Source: BP-133 sp040756995 (GTDB lineage: Bacteria; Actinomycetota; Acidimicrobiia; IMCC26256; BP-133). Taken from it: a stretch of DNA of 53,938 nt. How positions within the stretch are numbered: position 1 is the stretch's first letter; each line of letters begins with the position of its first letter. The stretch covers positions 1 through 53,938 of the forward strand of contig JBFLYK010000042.1 of NCBI GenBank assembly GCA_040756995.1, written 5' to 3'. The position numbers and the translations under genes were made by a program. Shown piece by piece: positions 15,818 through 24,208 of this stretch. The notes below the pieces were generated by a model, which saw nothing but the letters and a program-made list of their open reading frames with translations, was not told the DNA's origin and made no database searches.

Positions 15818-16462
15818 ATGACCGCCGGGCCTGAGGGGGCCGCGGCCGCGGCCCGCACCCGCTACCGACGGGGCGAAGGCGCCCGGCTGCGGGAGGACAT
15901 CCTGGAAGCGGCGTCGCGCCTGTTCTTCGAGCAGGGCGGCGCCGAGGGCATGACGATGCGGGCGGTGGCGGCCGCCGCCGGGGTGTCACCTCCGGCGGTG
16001 TACCTCCACTTCGCCGACAAGGACGAGCTCATCTTCGCCGTCTGCCAGGACATCTTCAGCCAGCTCGACGAGGCGATGGAGTCGGCCGCCGAAGGGATCG
16101 ACGACCCGATCGAAGGAATGAAGGCCCGGGGCCGGGCCTACGTCCACTTCGGGCTCGAGCACCCCGATCACTACCGCGTGCTGTTCATGCAGGCCCCGGG
16201 CAACCAGCCGCACCACTACGGGCCCGAGGAGGTCAAGGCGTCGGCGGCCTTCGGGCACATGATGAGCAACGTGGCGGACCTGGTCGCCGACGGCCGGCTC
16301 CGGGACGACATCGATCCCTACGAGCTGGCGCTCACCTGCTGGGCGTTCGTTCACGGGCTCACGTCGCTGCTCATCACCAAGCCCGACTTCGGCTGGCCCG
16401 ATGCCGACGTCCTGCTCGACGGGTACTTCGACCGGTTGCTGACCGGGCTCCTGCGGCGCTGA
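15818..16462 (+). CDS. TetR/AcrR-family transcriptional regulator
   Basis: 214 residues. The N-terminal HTH is clear: REDILEAASRLFFEQGGAEG, then MTMRAVAAAAGVSPPAVYLHF and ADKDELIFAVC. The ligand domain carries the WHG-type features (AYVHFGLEHPDHYRVLF, TCWAFVHGLTSLLI). ATG 15818 is preceded by TACGGT-N6 and a GGTGAGG. An in-frame GTG at 15779 would overlap the exporter end by 20 bases and add a poorly conserved-looking tail, so I place the start at 15818. It probably represses the exporter through the palindrome at 13325; ligand unknown. Confidence 0.92.
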   Translation: MTAGPEGAAAAARTRYRRGEGARLREDILEAASRLFFEQGGAEGMTMRAVAAAAGVSPPAVYLHFADKDELIFAVCQDIFSQLDEAMESAAEGIDDPIEGMKARGRAYVHFGLEHPDHYRVLFMQAPGNQPHHYGPEEVKASAAFGHMMSNVADLVADGRLRDDIDPYELALTCWAFVHGLTSLLITKPDFGWPDADVLLDGYFDRLLTGLLRR

Positions 16463-16579
16463 CCGAGCGACGTCGCGTCGCCGCCGAACCGCCCCGTCGC
16501 CTTCGGAAGGGGTTTACGTCGGCGACGGGACGGGGGGACTGACTCCAGGATCCTCGGCCATATGGGGGGTCAGTTCGGC

Positions 16580-16650
16580 GGCGTAGACGCCTCGGTTAGA
16601 GGCGACCTTTCAGGCGACTCCTTGGTCGAAGAGGGCCTTCTACACGAAGG
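16580..16650. other. Cluster of short hairpins upstream of the 16741 gene
   Basis: Four or five small stems lie in series: GGCG/CGCC with loop TAGA (16580-16591); GCCTC/GAGGC (16589-16603), which overlaps and competes with the first; CCT/AGG (16606-16614); CGAC/GTCG (16615-16628); and CCTTC/GAAGG with loop TACAC (16636-16650). The 278-base gap holds no convincing ORF. It could be a 5' leader structure or a small RNA; it matches no riboswitch class I can name. Confidence 0.3.
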
Positions 16651-16740
16651 GGAGAGATTCCTGCCTGTCCGCCCGGTTCTTACCGATCTGTTGACTGTTG
16701 ACCGGAATCTGCCCTTCAAGAGGGCCCGGCGGGGTGCCGA

Positions 16741-17236
16741 CATGAAGTTGACCTCTCACCCGTTGGAGCCTTCTGTGCTGGTCACGAACCATGTCCTCGC
16801 CGGCGCCGCCATCGGCGCCCTGGTCAAGCGGCCCCTGCCGGCCCTGGCCCTCGGCGTCGTCTCCCACATCGCCATGGACCGCATCCCCCACTGGGGTCTC
16901 TCCCACGAGGACCGCGAGGGCGACCCGATGAAGAGCCCGAAGTTCCTCCGGGTCGCCTACCGGGACGGCTTCTCCGGCCTGGCCGCCATGGCCGCCGCCG
17001 TCGGCGTCGCCCGGGGCCGCCGGCTGCCGGTGCTGGCCGGCATGGTCGGCGCCGCGCTGCTCGACCTCGACAAGCCCAGCAAGCACTTCGTGGGGTTCAG
17101 CCCGTTCCCCGCCGCGGTCGACAAGTTCCACGCCGACATCCAGGCCGGCCGGGAGCACGACCACAAGATGGGCCAGGAGCTGGCCGTGGCCGCCGGGCTG
17201 GCGGCGCTGGTCGCCGGGCTCTGCTGGTCCCGCTGA
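16741..17236 (+). CDS. Small membrane protein, possibly YdjM/DUF457-like
   Basis: 165 residues from ATG 16741 (GTG 16777 is also possible, giving a start at VLVTNHVLAG). HVLAGAAIGALVKRP, ALALGVVSHIAMDRIPHWG and GAALLDLDKPSKHF place His and Asp residues near membrane segments in a pattern like the membrane-bound metal-dependent hydrolase-like (YdjM/DUF457) proteins. That assignment is tentative because the family signature is short. Most of the protein is hydrophobic with two or three spans, and the C-terminus ends in a last span (VAAGLAALVAGLCWSR). A structured leader lies upstream. A dispersed palindrome starts at its stop codon. Confidence 0.65.
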
Positions 17237-17351
17237 ACTGGCGTTCCTTTTCCGCCATATCCCGGAAATCGAACGCCAGAACGGTGTTGCGGCCGGTCCC
17301 CTCGCAACTGGCGTTCCTTTTCCGCCATATCCCGGAAATCGAACGCCAGAA
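17236..17351. repeat. Dispersed palindrome, tandem pair (copies 1 and 2)
   Basis: Two identical 46-bp copies at 17236-17281 and 17306-17351, 70 bp apart. Outer arms are AACTGGCGTTC and GAACGCCAGAA; inner arms TTTCCG/CGGAAA enclose a loop containing ATAT. They fill the gap between two convergent genes, so may terminate both. Confidence 0.85.
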
Positions 17352-17360
17352 CGGGTGGGG

Positions 17361-19196
17361 TCAGCCGAGGGTGGCGACCGAGACGATCGGGCGGGTCGGC
17401 GGCCGGGCGCCCAGCGAACCGCTGAAGGGCCGGTCGGAGAAGGCGAAGATGCCGCCGTCCTCGGCGACCATCACGTAGCCGCCGCCGTAGCGGACCATTC
17501 CCCGGACGGGCTTGTTCAGCTTCACCCCACCCAGCGAGCCCCGGAAGGGGGCGTCGAAGGCGAACACGCCGCCGTCGGAGGCCACGAGCCAGTAACCGGC
17601 GCCGTCGCCGTCGGGCACGAGGGAGCGGACGGGAGCGTTGAGCCGCTGCCCGCCCATCGAGCCGGAGAAGCGGGCGTCGCCGAAGGCGAAGATGCCGCCG
17701 TCGGAGGCGACCATGTAGTACCCCTTGCCCGACGGGGTGGCCACCGAGTCGAGCACCGGGCCGTTGAGCGGCGTGCCGCTCACGTCGCCGAGGAAGGCCG
17801 CGTCGCCGAAGGTCAGCGTCCGGCCCCGGGTGGTGAAGACCCAGTAGCCGGCGCCGGTCGGTGTGGCCGAGAGGCTGGCCGGCTCCTCAGCGGGGGCCAA
17901 CCGGCTGAGGACGGCGTCGCCGAGGTGGGAGGCGTCGCCGAAGGGATGGACCCGCCCCCGGCTGTCGAGGACCCAGTACCCCCGTCCGGACGGAGCGCGC
18001 TCGATGTCGACGGCCCACACGGCATCGGCCGCCGCGGCGGCGAGGGCGGCCGAGGCGTCCCCATGGGGGGCGGCGTCGCCGAACGGATAGACGGCACCGT
18101 CGGCTCCGAGCAGCCAGTAGCCCGTCCGCCCGGAAGGCGGCGGGGTGGTCCCCGTCTTGTCGCCCCCGGTGCCGGCGCCGCCGAGCGGATCGCCGTCCGC
18201 CCCGGACCCGTCGTCACCGGCCGGCGGGCCGGTGGTCGTCGTGGTGGTCGTCGGCGGCGGATCGACGGCGTCGAGCGTGACGGTCAACGGCGCCGACGCC
18301 GGGCCGGCGCCGTTGGCGTTCTTGGCCACCACCGTGACCGTGTAGGTCTTGCCGTTGATCAGGCTGCGGATCGTGCCCGAGGTGGCCGACGGCCCGAAGT
18401 TGGCCTTGTGGTTCGACGCGTTGCGCGACGCCGTGACGGTGTAGCCGGTGATGGGCGATCCACCGTCCGACACCGGGGGATCCCACGTGACCTTGACCTT
18501 CCCGTCCCCGGCGGTGGCCGTCACGTTCTGCGGCGCGGTGGGCCGGCCGAGCCGGACCGTCACCGTGCCGCCCGGGCGGACGGTGACCGGGCCGCCGATC
18601 GAGCCGTCGTCGAGGGTGAACGTGAAGGTCGACCGGCCGAAGAGCAGCGGCGTGAAGTGGCCGTCGGTGTCGGCGATGGTGCCCGAGGCGGTGGCCTGGG
18701 CGTCCATCCCCTCCATCAGCTCGACGGAATCGTCGGTGATGGCGGTGTAGTGCATCGCCGCGCCGCTGACCGGCTGGCCGTCGAGGTCGAGGACGACGAT
18801 GTCGGCCGGGGCGGCGTCGGGAATGGTGAGGTGGAGATCGACGTCGTCGCCCTGGACCCGGTAGGGCGCGTCGAACGACCAGCCGGCGGGCAGCGTGGCG
18901 GGCGGGGGCGCCTCCCCGGGTATGGCTGGAGCCTCGACGCGGAACGTGTACTGACCGCCGTCGGCGAAGAGCTCGAAGTCGTATCCGTCACTCGAGTCGG
19001 AGACGACCACGACGCCGTCACTGTTCCGGAGACTGACGTCGGCCGCGACGGGAACGCCGGCGTCACTGTGGATCGAGCCCCGGACGATCGCGAGGTAGGT
19101 CGCCCCGGCCGGAGCGATGAAGCCGGGCGTGACCAGTGTGAGGGCGAGCGCGGCGGCCGTCAGGGCGGCGCAGCGGGGGGACGAGCGTCTCGACAC
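17361..19196 (-). CDS. Secreted protein with Fn3 domain and six GYWLV-type repeats
   Basis: 611 residues from GTG 19196 (AGGAG six bases before). A signal peptide (AALTAAALALTLVTPG) is followed by beta-rich, carboxypeptidase-regulatory-like segments, a fibronectin type III domain (RPTAPQNVTATAGDGKVKVTW ... GYTVTASRN), a Thr/Pro linker (PPPTTTTTTTGPP), then six repeats of about 40 residues beginning GYWLLGADGA, GYWVLDSRGR, GYWVFTTRGR, GYYMVASDGG, GYWLVASDGG and GYVMVAEDGG, most continuing with an FGDA/F.G-type stretch. These repeats are common in secreted Acidimicrobiia proteins; six copies suggest a six-bladed propeller, which is inference. No catalytic motif. It is probably a surface or matrix protein. 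Confidence 0.85.
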   Translation of the reverse strand: MSRRSSPRCAALTAAALALTLVTPGFIAPAGATYLAIVRGSIHSDAGVPVAADVSLRNSDGVVVVSDSSDGYDFELFADGGQYTFRVEAPAIPGEAPPPATLPAGWSFDAPYRVQGDDVDLHLTIPDAAPADIVVLDLDGQPVSGAAMHYTAITDDSVELMEGMDAQATASGTIADTDGHFTPLLFGRSTFTFTLDDGSIGGPVTVRPGGTVTVRLGRPTAPQNVTATAGDGKVKVTWDPPVSDGGSPITGYTVTASRNASNHKANFGPSATSGTIRSLINGKTYTVTVVAKNANGAGPASAPLTVTLDAVDPPPTTTTTTTGPPAGDDGSGADGDPLGGAGTGGDKTGTTPPPSGRTGYWLLGADGAVYPFGDAAPHGDASAALAAAAADAVWAVDIERAPSGRGYWVLDSRGRVHPFGDASHLGDAVLSRLAPAEEPASLSATPTGAGYWVFTTRGRTLTFGDAAFLGDVSGTPLNGPVLDSVATPSGKGYYMVASDGGIFAFGDARFSGSMGGQRLNAPVRSLVPDGDGAGYWLVASDGGVFAFDAPFRGSLGGVKLNKPVRGMVRYGGGYVMVAEDGGIFAFSDRPFSGSLGARPPTRPIVSVATLG

Positions 19197-19376
19197 CTGC
19201 GTCTCCTACAGGGCCGCGGGCGGGATCGGGGGAGCCGGCCGGCGGCTTGTGGCACCAACAGACACGCCCCGGGGGTGAGGCGGTCGGGATGTATTTCGAC
19301 GGGCAGAGGCGGAATCCCCGCCCGGGGCAGGAACGTCGCACAACCGTCATCGGGGTCGAAGGGAGCGAGGCGCCCG

Positions 19377-19382
19377 TAGACT
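19377..19382 (+). promoter_or_regulatory. -10 hexamer, leaderless pattern
   Basis: TAGACT seven bases before the GTG at 19390, with no ribosome site between. The same hexamer occurs at 24175-24180 before the metalloprotease gene. Confidence 0.5.
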
Positions 19383-19389
19383 CCGGAGC

Positions 19390-19911
19390 GTGAACTTCCG
19401 TAGCAGACTCCGGTCGGTCGTCGTCGCCCCGGTTGCCGTGGCGGTGGTGCTGGTCGCCGGCGCCTGCGGGGGCGGTGACAAGAACTACGAGGAAGGCACT
19501 CCGGCGGCGACCGGCGAGGCGCCGGACTGCTCGATCGTGCCCCTCGACGTCGTCCGGGCCTCGCTGAAGCGGGAGGACCTCCAGGGTCCGGCGCAGGGCA
19601 GCCGGGCCGACGGCATCACCTGCACGTTCAGCACGCCGGGGAGCGGCCTGGCCGACCTGAACCAGGTACAGCTCTACAACCACGTGACCGAGGACAGCTT
19701 CGCCGTCATCCGGGACGGCTTCAAGAGGAACAACAACAAGGTCAACACGATCAAGGGCTGGGGCGACGAGGCGTGGGCCAGCACCGTGCAGTTCTACTCG
19801 CCCACGAACTACTTCGGTGTGCGGAAGGGGAAGGTCGCCGTGCTCATCACCAGCACGTCGGACTACGAGCACATCCGCGACCTGATGAAGAAGATCCTGG
19901 CCAAGCTGTAG
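19390..19911 (+). CDS. Secreted lipoprotein, DUF3558-like
   Basis: 173 residues from GTG 19390. A signal sequence ends in the lipobox VVLVAGAC, so Cys is lipidated and the protein anchored outside the membrane. The mature part has two further Cys (DCSIVPLDVVRASL and GITCTF), likely disulfide-bonded, and a beta-rich core (VQLYNHVTEDSFAVIRDGF, WGDEAWASTVQF). The layout resembles actinobacterial DUF3558 lipoproteins of unknown function; I would not go beyond that. The start is supported by TAGACT-N7-GTG. Confidence 0.8.
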   Translation: MNFRSRLRSVVVAPVAVAVVLVAGACGGGDKNYEEGTPAATGEAPDCSIVPLDVVRASLKREDLQGPAQGSRADGITCTFSTPGSGLADLNQVQLYNHVTEDSFAVIRDGFKRNNNKVNTIKGWGDEAWASTVQFYSPTNYFGVRKGKVAVLITSTSDYEHIRDLMKKILAKL

Positions 19912-19920
19912 GGGCCCCCA

Positions 19921-19967
19921 AACCGGCGTTCCTCAGTCCCGGGGGGTGGGACTGAGGAACGCCAGTT
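19921..19967. repeat. Dispersed palindrome, copy 3
   Basis: Same outer arms as the family, but the inner sequence is different and self-complementary: GGCGTTCCTCAGTCCC pairs perfectly (16 bp) with GGGACTGAGGAACGCC around a short G-rich loop. The change on both sides keeps the stem, which supports selection for structure. It lies between convergent genes. The rest of the gap to 20162 shows nothing I can name. Confidence 0.85.
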
Positions 19968-20162
19968 GGGGAGAATCCAGCCGGCCGGCGGGCGCCCCGG
20001 TCGAAGGGGGGATGACCGGAGGTGCTTCACCGCCGGCACGGCCTGACTGCCCTGCCATTTCTCCCTGGCGAGAGCGGGCCCCTGCTCGGCGCGCTGTTCT
20101 TACCGGCGAATTAACGGTGTCTTCGCGGTGGTTTGTCCGAATCGCCCGTTCGAGGCAGAAGG

Positions 20163-23100
20163 TCAGTGTTTCCAGGCTTCGGCCAGGACGTGGACCGGCG
20201 ACGTCAGCAGGTCGATGACCGGCAGGTCGGCCAGCCGCTCGTCGGAGAAGCTCGTCGTCTCGGTGACGGCGTCGACCAGGGCGCCGTAGCGGGACTGGTA
20301 GCCCTCCAGCACCGCCCGCATCGTCTCGCCCGGCAGCCGGTCGGCGAAGCGGGCGTGGAGCAGGGTGAGGCCGTCGACCGTGCCCTGGCGGATTTCCGGG
20401 ATCAGCACCACCGTCCGGCCGTCGGTCCCGCCCTTGGCCACCGTGACCTCCTGGAGCGTGGAGGCCCGGTGCTTGGTGCCCCGCAGGATGTCGCCGCCTT
20501 CGGCTTCGGCCCGGGACCGCAGCCCGGTGGCGATCCCGCCCTTGGCGATGACCGAGATGCGGGCGTCGCCGCCCACCGGACCCTCGATGCGGTAGCGGGT
20601 GAAGCCGGTGACCTCCTCCACCGCCCGGCCCAGCGCCCCCAAGGTGCGCAGCACCCGGTAGGTGAGCCGCTCCCGGGGCGCGCCGGCCGACAGGGCGGCG
20701 AGGACGAGCGGCGCCCGGAAGAGCTCCTCCTCGGACCGGGAGATGCCCACGGTGACCGTCTTGGCCTGGTGGCGGATGGCGTCGACCGGGCGGGTCAGCT
20801 CGTCGATGGCCCGGGTGAGGGCGGCGGCGAGGTCCTCCACCACCACCCCGGGCGTGCCGATCCGGCCGTGGTCCAGTTCGTAGAGCTCGAGCGGCAGCGC
20901 CCGGGTGGCGTAGCGCAACACCGAGGCGAGCTCGACGGCGGTGCCCGCTTCGAGGGCGCCGTTGTAATGGCCGGCCCGCAGGCCTTCCTGGAAGGCCCGG
21001 GCTCCGGCGGCCACCCGGGGGGCGAGGCGGACCAACAGGTGCTCGGCCGGGCCTTCGGCGTCGGCGACGACGTCCTCCAGCGCCGCCCGGATCTCCCGCA
21101 GGCCCCGGGCCTGGGCGTCGATGGCCAGTGCCGCTTCGTAGCCGAAGAGGTGGCCGGCCATGGCCGAGAGCACGAAGGCCAGCTGCGGGTGGACCGGCGG
21201 TACCTCGATGGTGGCCAGCGCGGCCTGGAACGCCGACGTGGTGCCCCGGGTGGCGATCACCACCGGTGCCGCCTTGTGAGCCCGGTAGATGGCCAGCTCC
21301 TTGCCGACGTCGGCCGCCGCCGCCGGCGGCATCCCGGCCGCGCAGACCAGGATCAGCGGCTCGGAGGACAGGTCGATGTGCTTCTTGTCCTCGGTGGCGT
21401 CGCAGGCGATCGACTTGTAGGCCAGCTCCGACAGCTTGATCCGCAGCTCCGAGGCCGCCAGGCGGTTCGGCCCGTTGCCCACCACCGCCCAGTGGCGCCG
21501 GGCCGGGGCGTAGGCCCGGGCGGCGGCGGCGATCTCGGGCCGGGCGTTGAGCACCTCCTCGAGGGCGGCGGGCAGATCGCGCAAGCCGGTGAGGAGCTCG
21601 TGCTCGAGGCGCCCGTTGGCCCCGCCGACCTCCCGGGCGATGGCCAGCGACAGCAGGAAGCCGGCCGCCACCTGGGCGTAGAAGGCCTTGGTGGAGGCGA
21701 CGCTCATCTCGACGTCCCGCCCGTCCGACGTGTAGAGGACCCCGTCGGCCTTTTCGACCAGATCGCTGTTGCGGCGGTTGACCACGGCCAGGACGGCCGC
21801 GCCCCGGGCGCGCACCAGGTCGACGGTGCGGTTGGTGTCGGTCGTCGTGCCGGACTGGCTGATGGCGATGACGAGCGTGTCGCTCATGTCGTCGTCGAGC
21901 CCGAACCCCGACAGCTCGCTGGCCGGGGTGGCGGCCACGGTGATCGCCGCTGAGGCGGGCAGGACGGAACTCAACGTGGAGGCCAGGATCTGGCCCGCCA
22001 CCGCCGCCGTCCCCTGACCGATCACCAGCACCCGGTGGTAGCTGCCGGCGGCGAGGGCCTTGCGGACCGAGGCCGGCAGCGTCTCCTCACCGAGGCTGAC
22101 GCTGAGCTGCCCACCGTCGTCGATCACCTTGCCCCGCAACGTCTTGCGGAACGACTCGGGCGCTTCCGACATCTCCTTGAGGAGGAAGTGCGGGTAACCG
22201 GCCCGGTCGACGTCGCGGGTGGTGATCTCGGCCACGGTGATCTCGTCGTCGGCCACCGGCAGGGCCGTGCCGTCATAGGCCCGGCGCTCGAGGCCGGCCA
22301 GCGTGCCGGCGCCTTCCCTCGACAGCACGACGACCTGGCCGCCGGTGGCCTCGCCGTCCATCCGGAGATAGCGGGGAGTCTCCTCGACGACGCCGTACGG
22401 CTCGCTGGCCACGACGAAGGCGTCGTCGGCCAGGCCGATGTAGAGCGCCTGCCCGCTGCCCCGCAGCGCCAGCAGCAGCCGCCCCGGTTCGGCGGCGGCG
22501 TTGGCGGCGATGGCCACCGACCCCTCGAAGGTGGCGACGGTGCGGCGGAAGGCTTCGCCGGGCTCCGCGCCTTCGGCCATGCGGCGGGAGACGAGCATCG
22601 GGATCACCTTGGCGTCGGTGGTGATCTCGGCCGGGGTGGTGAGGCCTTCGGCGGCCCGCAACTCGACGTGGTTGTCGACGTCGCCGTTGAGGGCGGCGGC
22701 GACGTACGGCGCGTGGTCCCGGCCCTGCTCTTCGCTGTTGAGCGGGTGGGCGTTGGCTTCGCTGATCAGACCGACGCTGGCCCAGCGGGTGTGGCCGACC
22801 ACGGTCATCTCCGCCTCGGGGGCGGCCAGGGCCCGCCGGAGCAGCTCGTCGCCGGCGATGGCGGCCCGCACGGCCCGGACGTTGTCGCCGAGTTCGCCGA
22901 TCTCGGCCGCGGCCTTGTACACGAAGGCCAGGGCACCTCCGGCCTCCGGGATCAGGCGGACGGACCCGGAGCGGAACAGCGGGTCGGCGGCCCGGGAGCT
23001 GATCTCGGGGTCGGACGGGTCGAGCCCATGGCCCGTCACCAGCAGGTGCAGGCCGGCCGAGTCGCGACCCCGGACCTCGAGCCGGTCGATGGCCGACAGG

Positions 23101-23558
23101 GCGACGTGGATCGACCAGTAGGCCTCGAGGGCGGCGCCGCCGTCGGCGCCGGCGGCCAGCGCCGCGATCTCCCGGGCCGCCCGGAGGCGGTCGGAGCCGA
23201 TGGCCCACACGGCGTCCTTCAGGCGGACGATGGCGGCGTTGGCCGCTTCCAGCTCGGCGCCGCTGAGGGACAGGCGATCGGCGTCGAGATCGGCTTCCAC
23301 CGCGGCGACGGCCGACCGGGCCTCGGCCGTGGCCTTCTCCAGCCGGGCGGCCAGCTCGGGATGGTCGGCCAGGACCCGCACCCCGGCCGGGCCCCGGAGG
23401 CGCCCGTCCAGCGCTTCGAATCCCGCCGCGGCGTCGGCCAGCCCCGCCGGCCCGGCCGCCAGCGACGCCAGGGCGGCGTCGACGCCGGCCGCCAGCTCCC
23501 CGGCATCGGGCGGAACGGCGGTTGACCGGCGGCGCAGGACGGCGACGACTCCACACAT
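20163..23558 (-). CDS. Expanded GlmS-like amidotransferase/SIS protein
   Basis: 1,131 residues against about 610 for GlmS. ATG 23558 gives MCG, placing the catalytic Cys at position 2 as class II amidotransferases require; TAATCT lies eight bases upstream. About 180 residues are inserted after MCGVVAVL before the domain resumes with LEVRGRDSAGLHLL, then GHTRWASVG and LNGDVDNHVELR. The SIS part has GQGTAAVAGQIL, the sugar-phosphate loop SQSGTTTDT, SVASTKAFYAQVAAG and a second SIS with SELRIKLSELAYKSIACDAT. Some 300 further residues at the C-terminus match nothing I know. It probably makes glucosamine-6-phosphate, or acts on a related sugar phosphate; the canonical LKHGP loop reads KKHIDL, so the reaction is not certain. 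Confidence 0.85.
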   Translation of the reverse strand: MCGVVAVLRRRSTAVPPDAGELAAGVDAALASLAAGPAGLADAAAGFEALDGRLRGPAGVRVLADHPELAARLEKATAEARSAVAAVEADLDADRLSLSGAELEAANAAIVRLKDAVWAIGSDRLRAAREIAALAAGADGGAALEAYWSIHVALSAIDRLEVRGRDSAGLHLLVTGHGLDPSDPEISSRAADPLFRSGSVRLIPEAGGALAFVYKAAAEIGELGDNVRAVRAAIAGDELLRRALAAPEAEMTVVGHTRWASVGLISEANAHPLNSEEQGRDHAPYVAAALNGDVDNHVELRAAEGLTTPAEITTDAKVIPMLVSRRMAEGAEPGEAFRRTVATFEGSVAIAANAAAEPGRLLLALRGSGQALYIGLADDAFVVASEPYGVVEETPRYLRMDGEATGGQVVVLSREGAGTLAGLERRAYDGTALPVADDEITVAEITTRDVDRAGYPHFLLKEMSEAPESFRKTLRGKVIDDGGQLSVSLGEETLPASVRKALAAGSYHRVLVIGQGTAAVAGQILASTLSSVLPASAAITVAATPASELSGFGLDDDMSDTLVIAISQSGTTTDTNRTVDLVRARGAAVLAVVNRRNSDLVEKADGVLYTSDGRDVEMSVASTKAFYAQVAAGFLLSLAIAREVGGANGRLEHELLTGLRDLPAALEEVLNARPEIAAAARAYAPARRHWAVVGNGPNRLAASELRIKLSELAYKSIACDATEDKKHIDLSSEPLILVCAAGMPPAAAADVGKELAIYRAHKAAPVVIATRGTTSAFQAALATIEVPPVHPQLAFVLSAMAGHLFGYEAALAIDAQARGLREIRAALEDVVADAEGPAEHLLVRLAPRVAAGARAFQEGLRAGHYNGALEAGTAVELASVLRYATRALPLELYELDHGRIGTPGVVVEDLAAALTRAIDELTRPVDAIRHQAKTVTVGISRSEEELFRAPLVLAALSAGAPRERLTYRVLRTLGALGRAVEEVTGFTRYRIEGPVGGDARISVIAKGGIATGLRSRAEAEGGDILRGTKHRASTLQEVTVAKGGTDGRTVVLIPEIRQGTVDGLTLLHARFADRLPGETMRAVLEGYQSRYGALVDAVTETTSFSDERLADLPVIDLLTSPVHVLAEAWKH

Positions 23559-23566
23559 GGATTCCG

Positions 23567-23572
23567 AGATTA
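23567..23572 (-). promoter_or_regulatory. -10 hexamer for the GlmS-like gene
   Basis: TAATCT on the minus strand, eight bases before ATG 23558, without a ribosome site: leaderless pattern. Confidence 0.5.
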
Positions 23573-23577
23573 GGCCG

Positions 23578-24177
23578 GTGCCACCACCGCCCGTTCCCGG
23601 CCGGGTCGCTAGCATCCGCGCCATCGAGATCCTCATGCTCTGCACCGGGAACACGTGCCGGTCGCCGATGGCGGCGGCGCTGCTCAGCCGGCGGCTCGAC
23701 GAGGCCGGGGTCAAGGCGGTCGTGTCGTCGGCCGGGTTGCTCTTCGACGGGAGGCCGGCCACCGACCACGGGCAGGCGGTCATGGCCGACCGGGGCATCG
23801 ACACGTCGGGCCACCGGTCCCGCAAGCTCCGGGCCGAGATCGTCACCGACGCCGACATCGTCATCGGGATGGCCCGCAGCCACGTACGGGAGGCGGTGGC
23901 GCTGGCCCCCGACGTCTGGACTCGGGCGTTCACGCTGAAGGAGATCGTGCGGCGGGGCGAGGAGCGGGGCGGGCGGGCGCCCGGCGAGCCGGTCGAGGAC
24001 TGGCTGGCCCGGCTCCACGCCGGCCGGCGGCTGCCCGACCTGCTCGGGGAGTCCGGCGCCGACGATGTCGCCGACCCGATCGGCGGCCCCCTGAAGAGCT
24101 ATGAACGGACGGCCGCTGAGCTCGATGACCTCACCGCCCGGCTGGCCCGTCTTCTCGGCTCAGAGCCGGCGTCCTAG
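23578..24177 (+). CDS. Low-molecular-weight protein-tyrosine (or arginine) phosphatase
   Basis: The signature CX5R loop is CTGNTCRS, followed by PMAAALL; the late DP motif with the general-acid Asp is DVADPIGG, then KSYERTAAELDDL. The protein removes phosphate from Tyr, or from Arg as in YwlE, through a phospho-Cys intermediate in the cytosol. The start is uncertain. GTG 23578 is the furthest canonical start I can support (199 residues) and adds a Pro-rich tail. ATG 23635 would cut into the first beta strand. An ATC at 23623 sits where the family Met is expected and seven bases after TAGCAT. An insertion of about 25 residues (EERGGRAPGEPVEDWLARL) precedes the DP motif. The gene is divergent from the GlmS-like gene. 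Confidence 0.88.
   Translation: MPPPPVPGRVASIRAIEILMLCTGNTCRSPMAAALLSRRLDEAGVKAVVSSAGLLFDGRPATDHGQAVMADRGIDTSGHRSRKLRAEIVTDADIVIGMARSHVREAVALAPDVWTRAFTLKEIVRRGEERGGRAPGEPVEDWLARLHAGRRLPDLLGESGADDVADPIGGPLKSYERTAAELDDLTARLARLLGSEPAS
23610..23615 (+). promoter_or_regulatory. -10 hexamer inside the 5' part of the phosphatase frame
   Basis: TAGCAT followed by seven bases and then ATC 23623. If used, transcription would begin at or just before that ATC. Confidence 0.35.
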
Positions 24178-24208
24178 ACTGCGGCACCAGCTTGTCCCTG
24201 GGGGTCAC

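Noticed and set aside
13612..15858. A 748-codon minus-strand frame
   Set aside because: Antisense shadow of the MMPL exporter, rich in His, Gln, Gly and Arg with no domain.
16563..16720. Known riboswitch or tRNA in the gap before 16741
   Set aside because: The stems are shorter than in named riboswitches I considered (glycine, TPP, cobalamin, c-di-GMP, ZTP), and no T-loop or cloverleaf is present.
20133..21953. A 606-codon plus-strand frame
   Set aside because: Antisense shadow of the GlmS-like gene; no recognisable domain.
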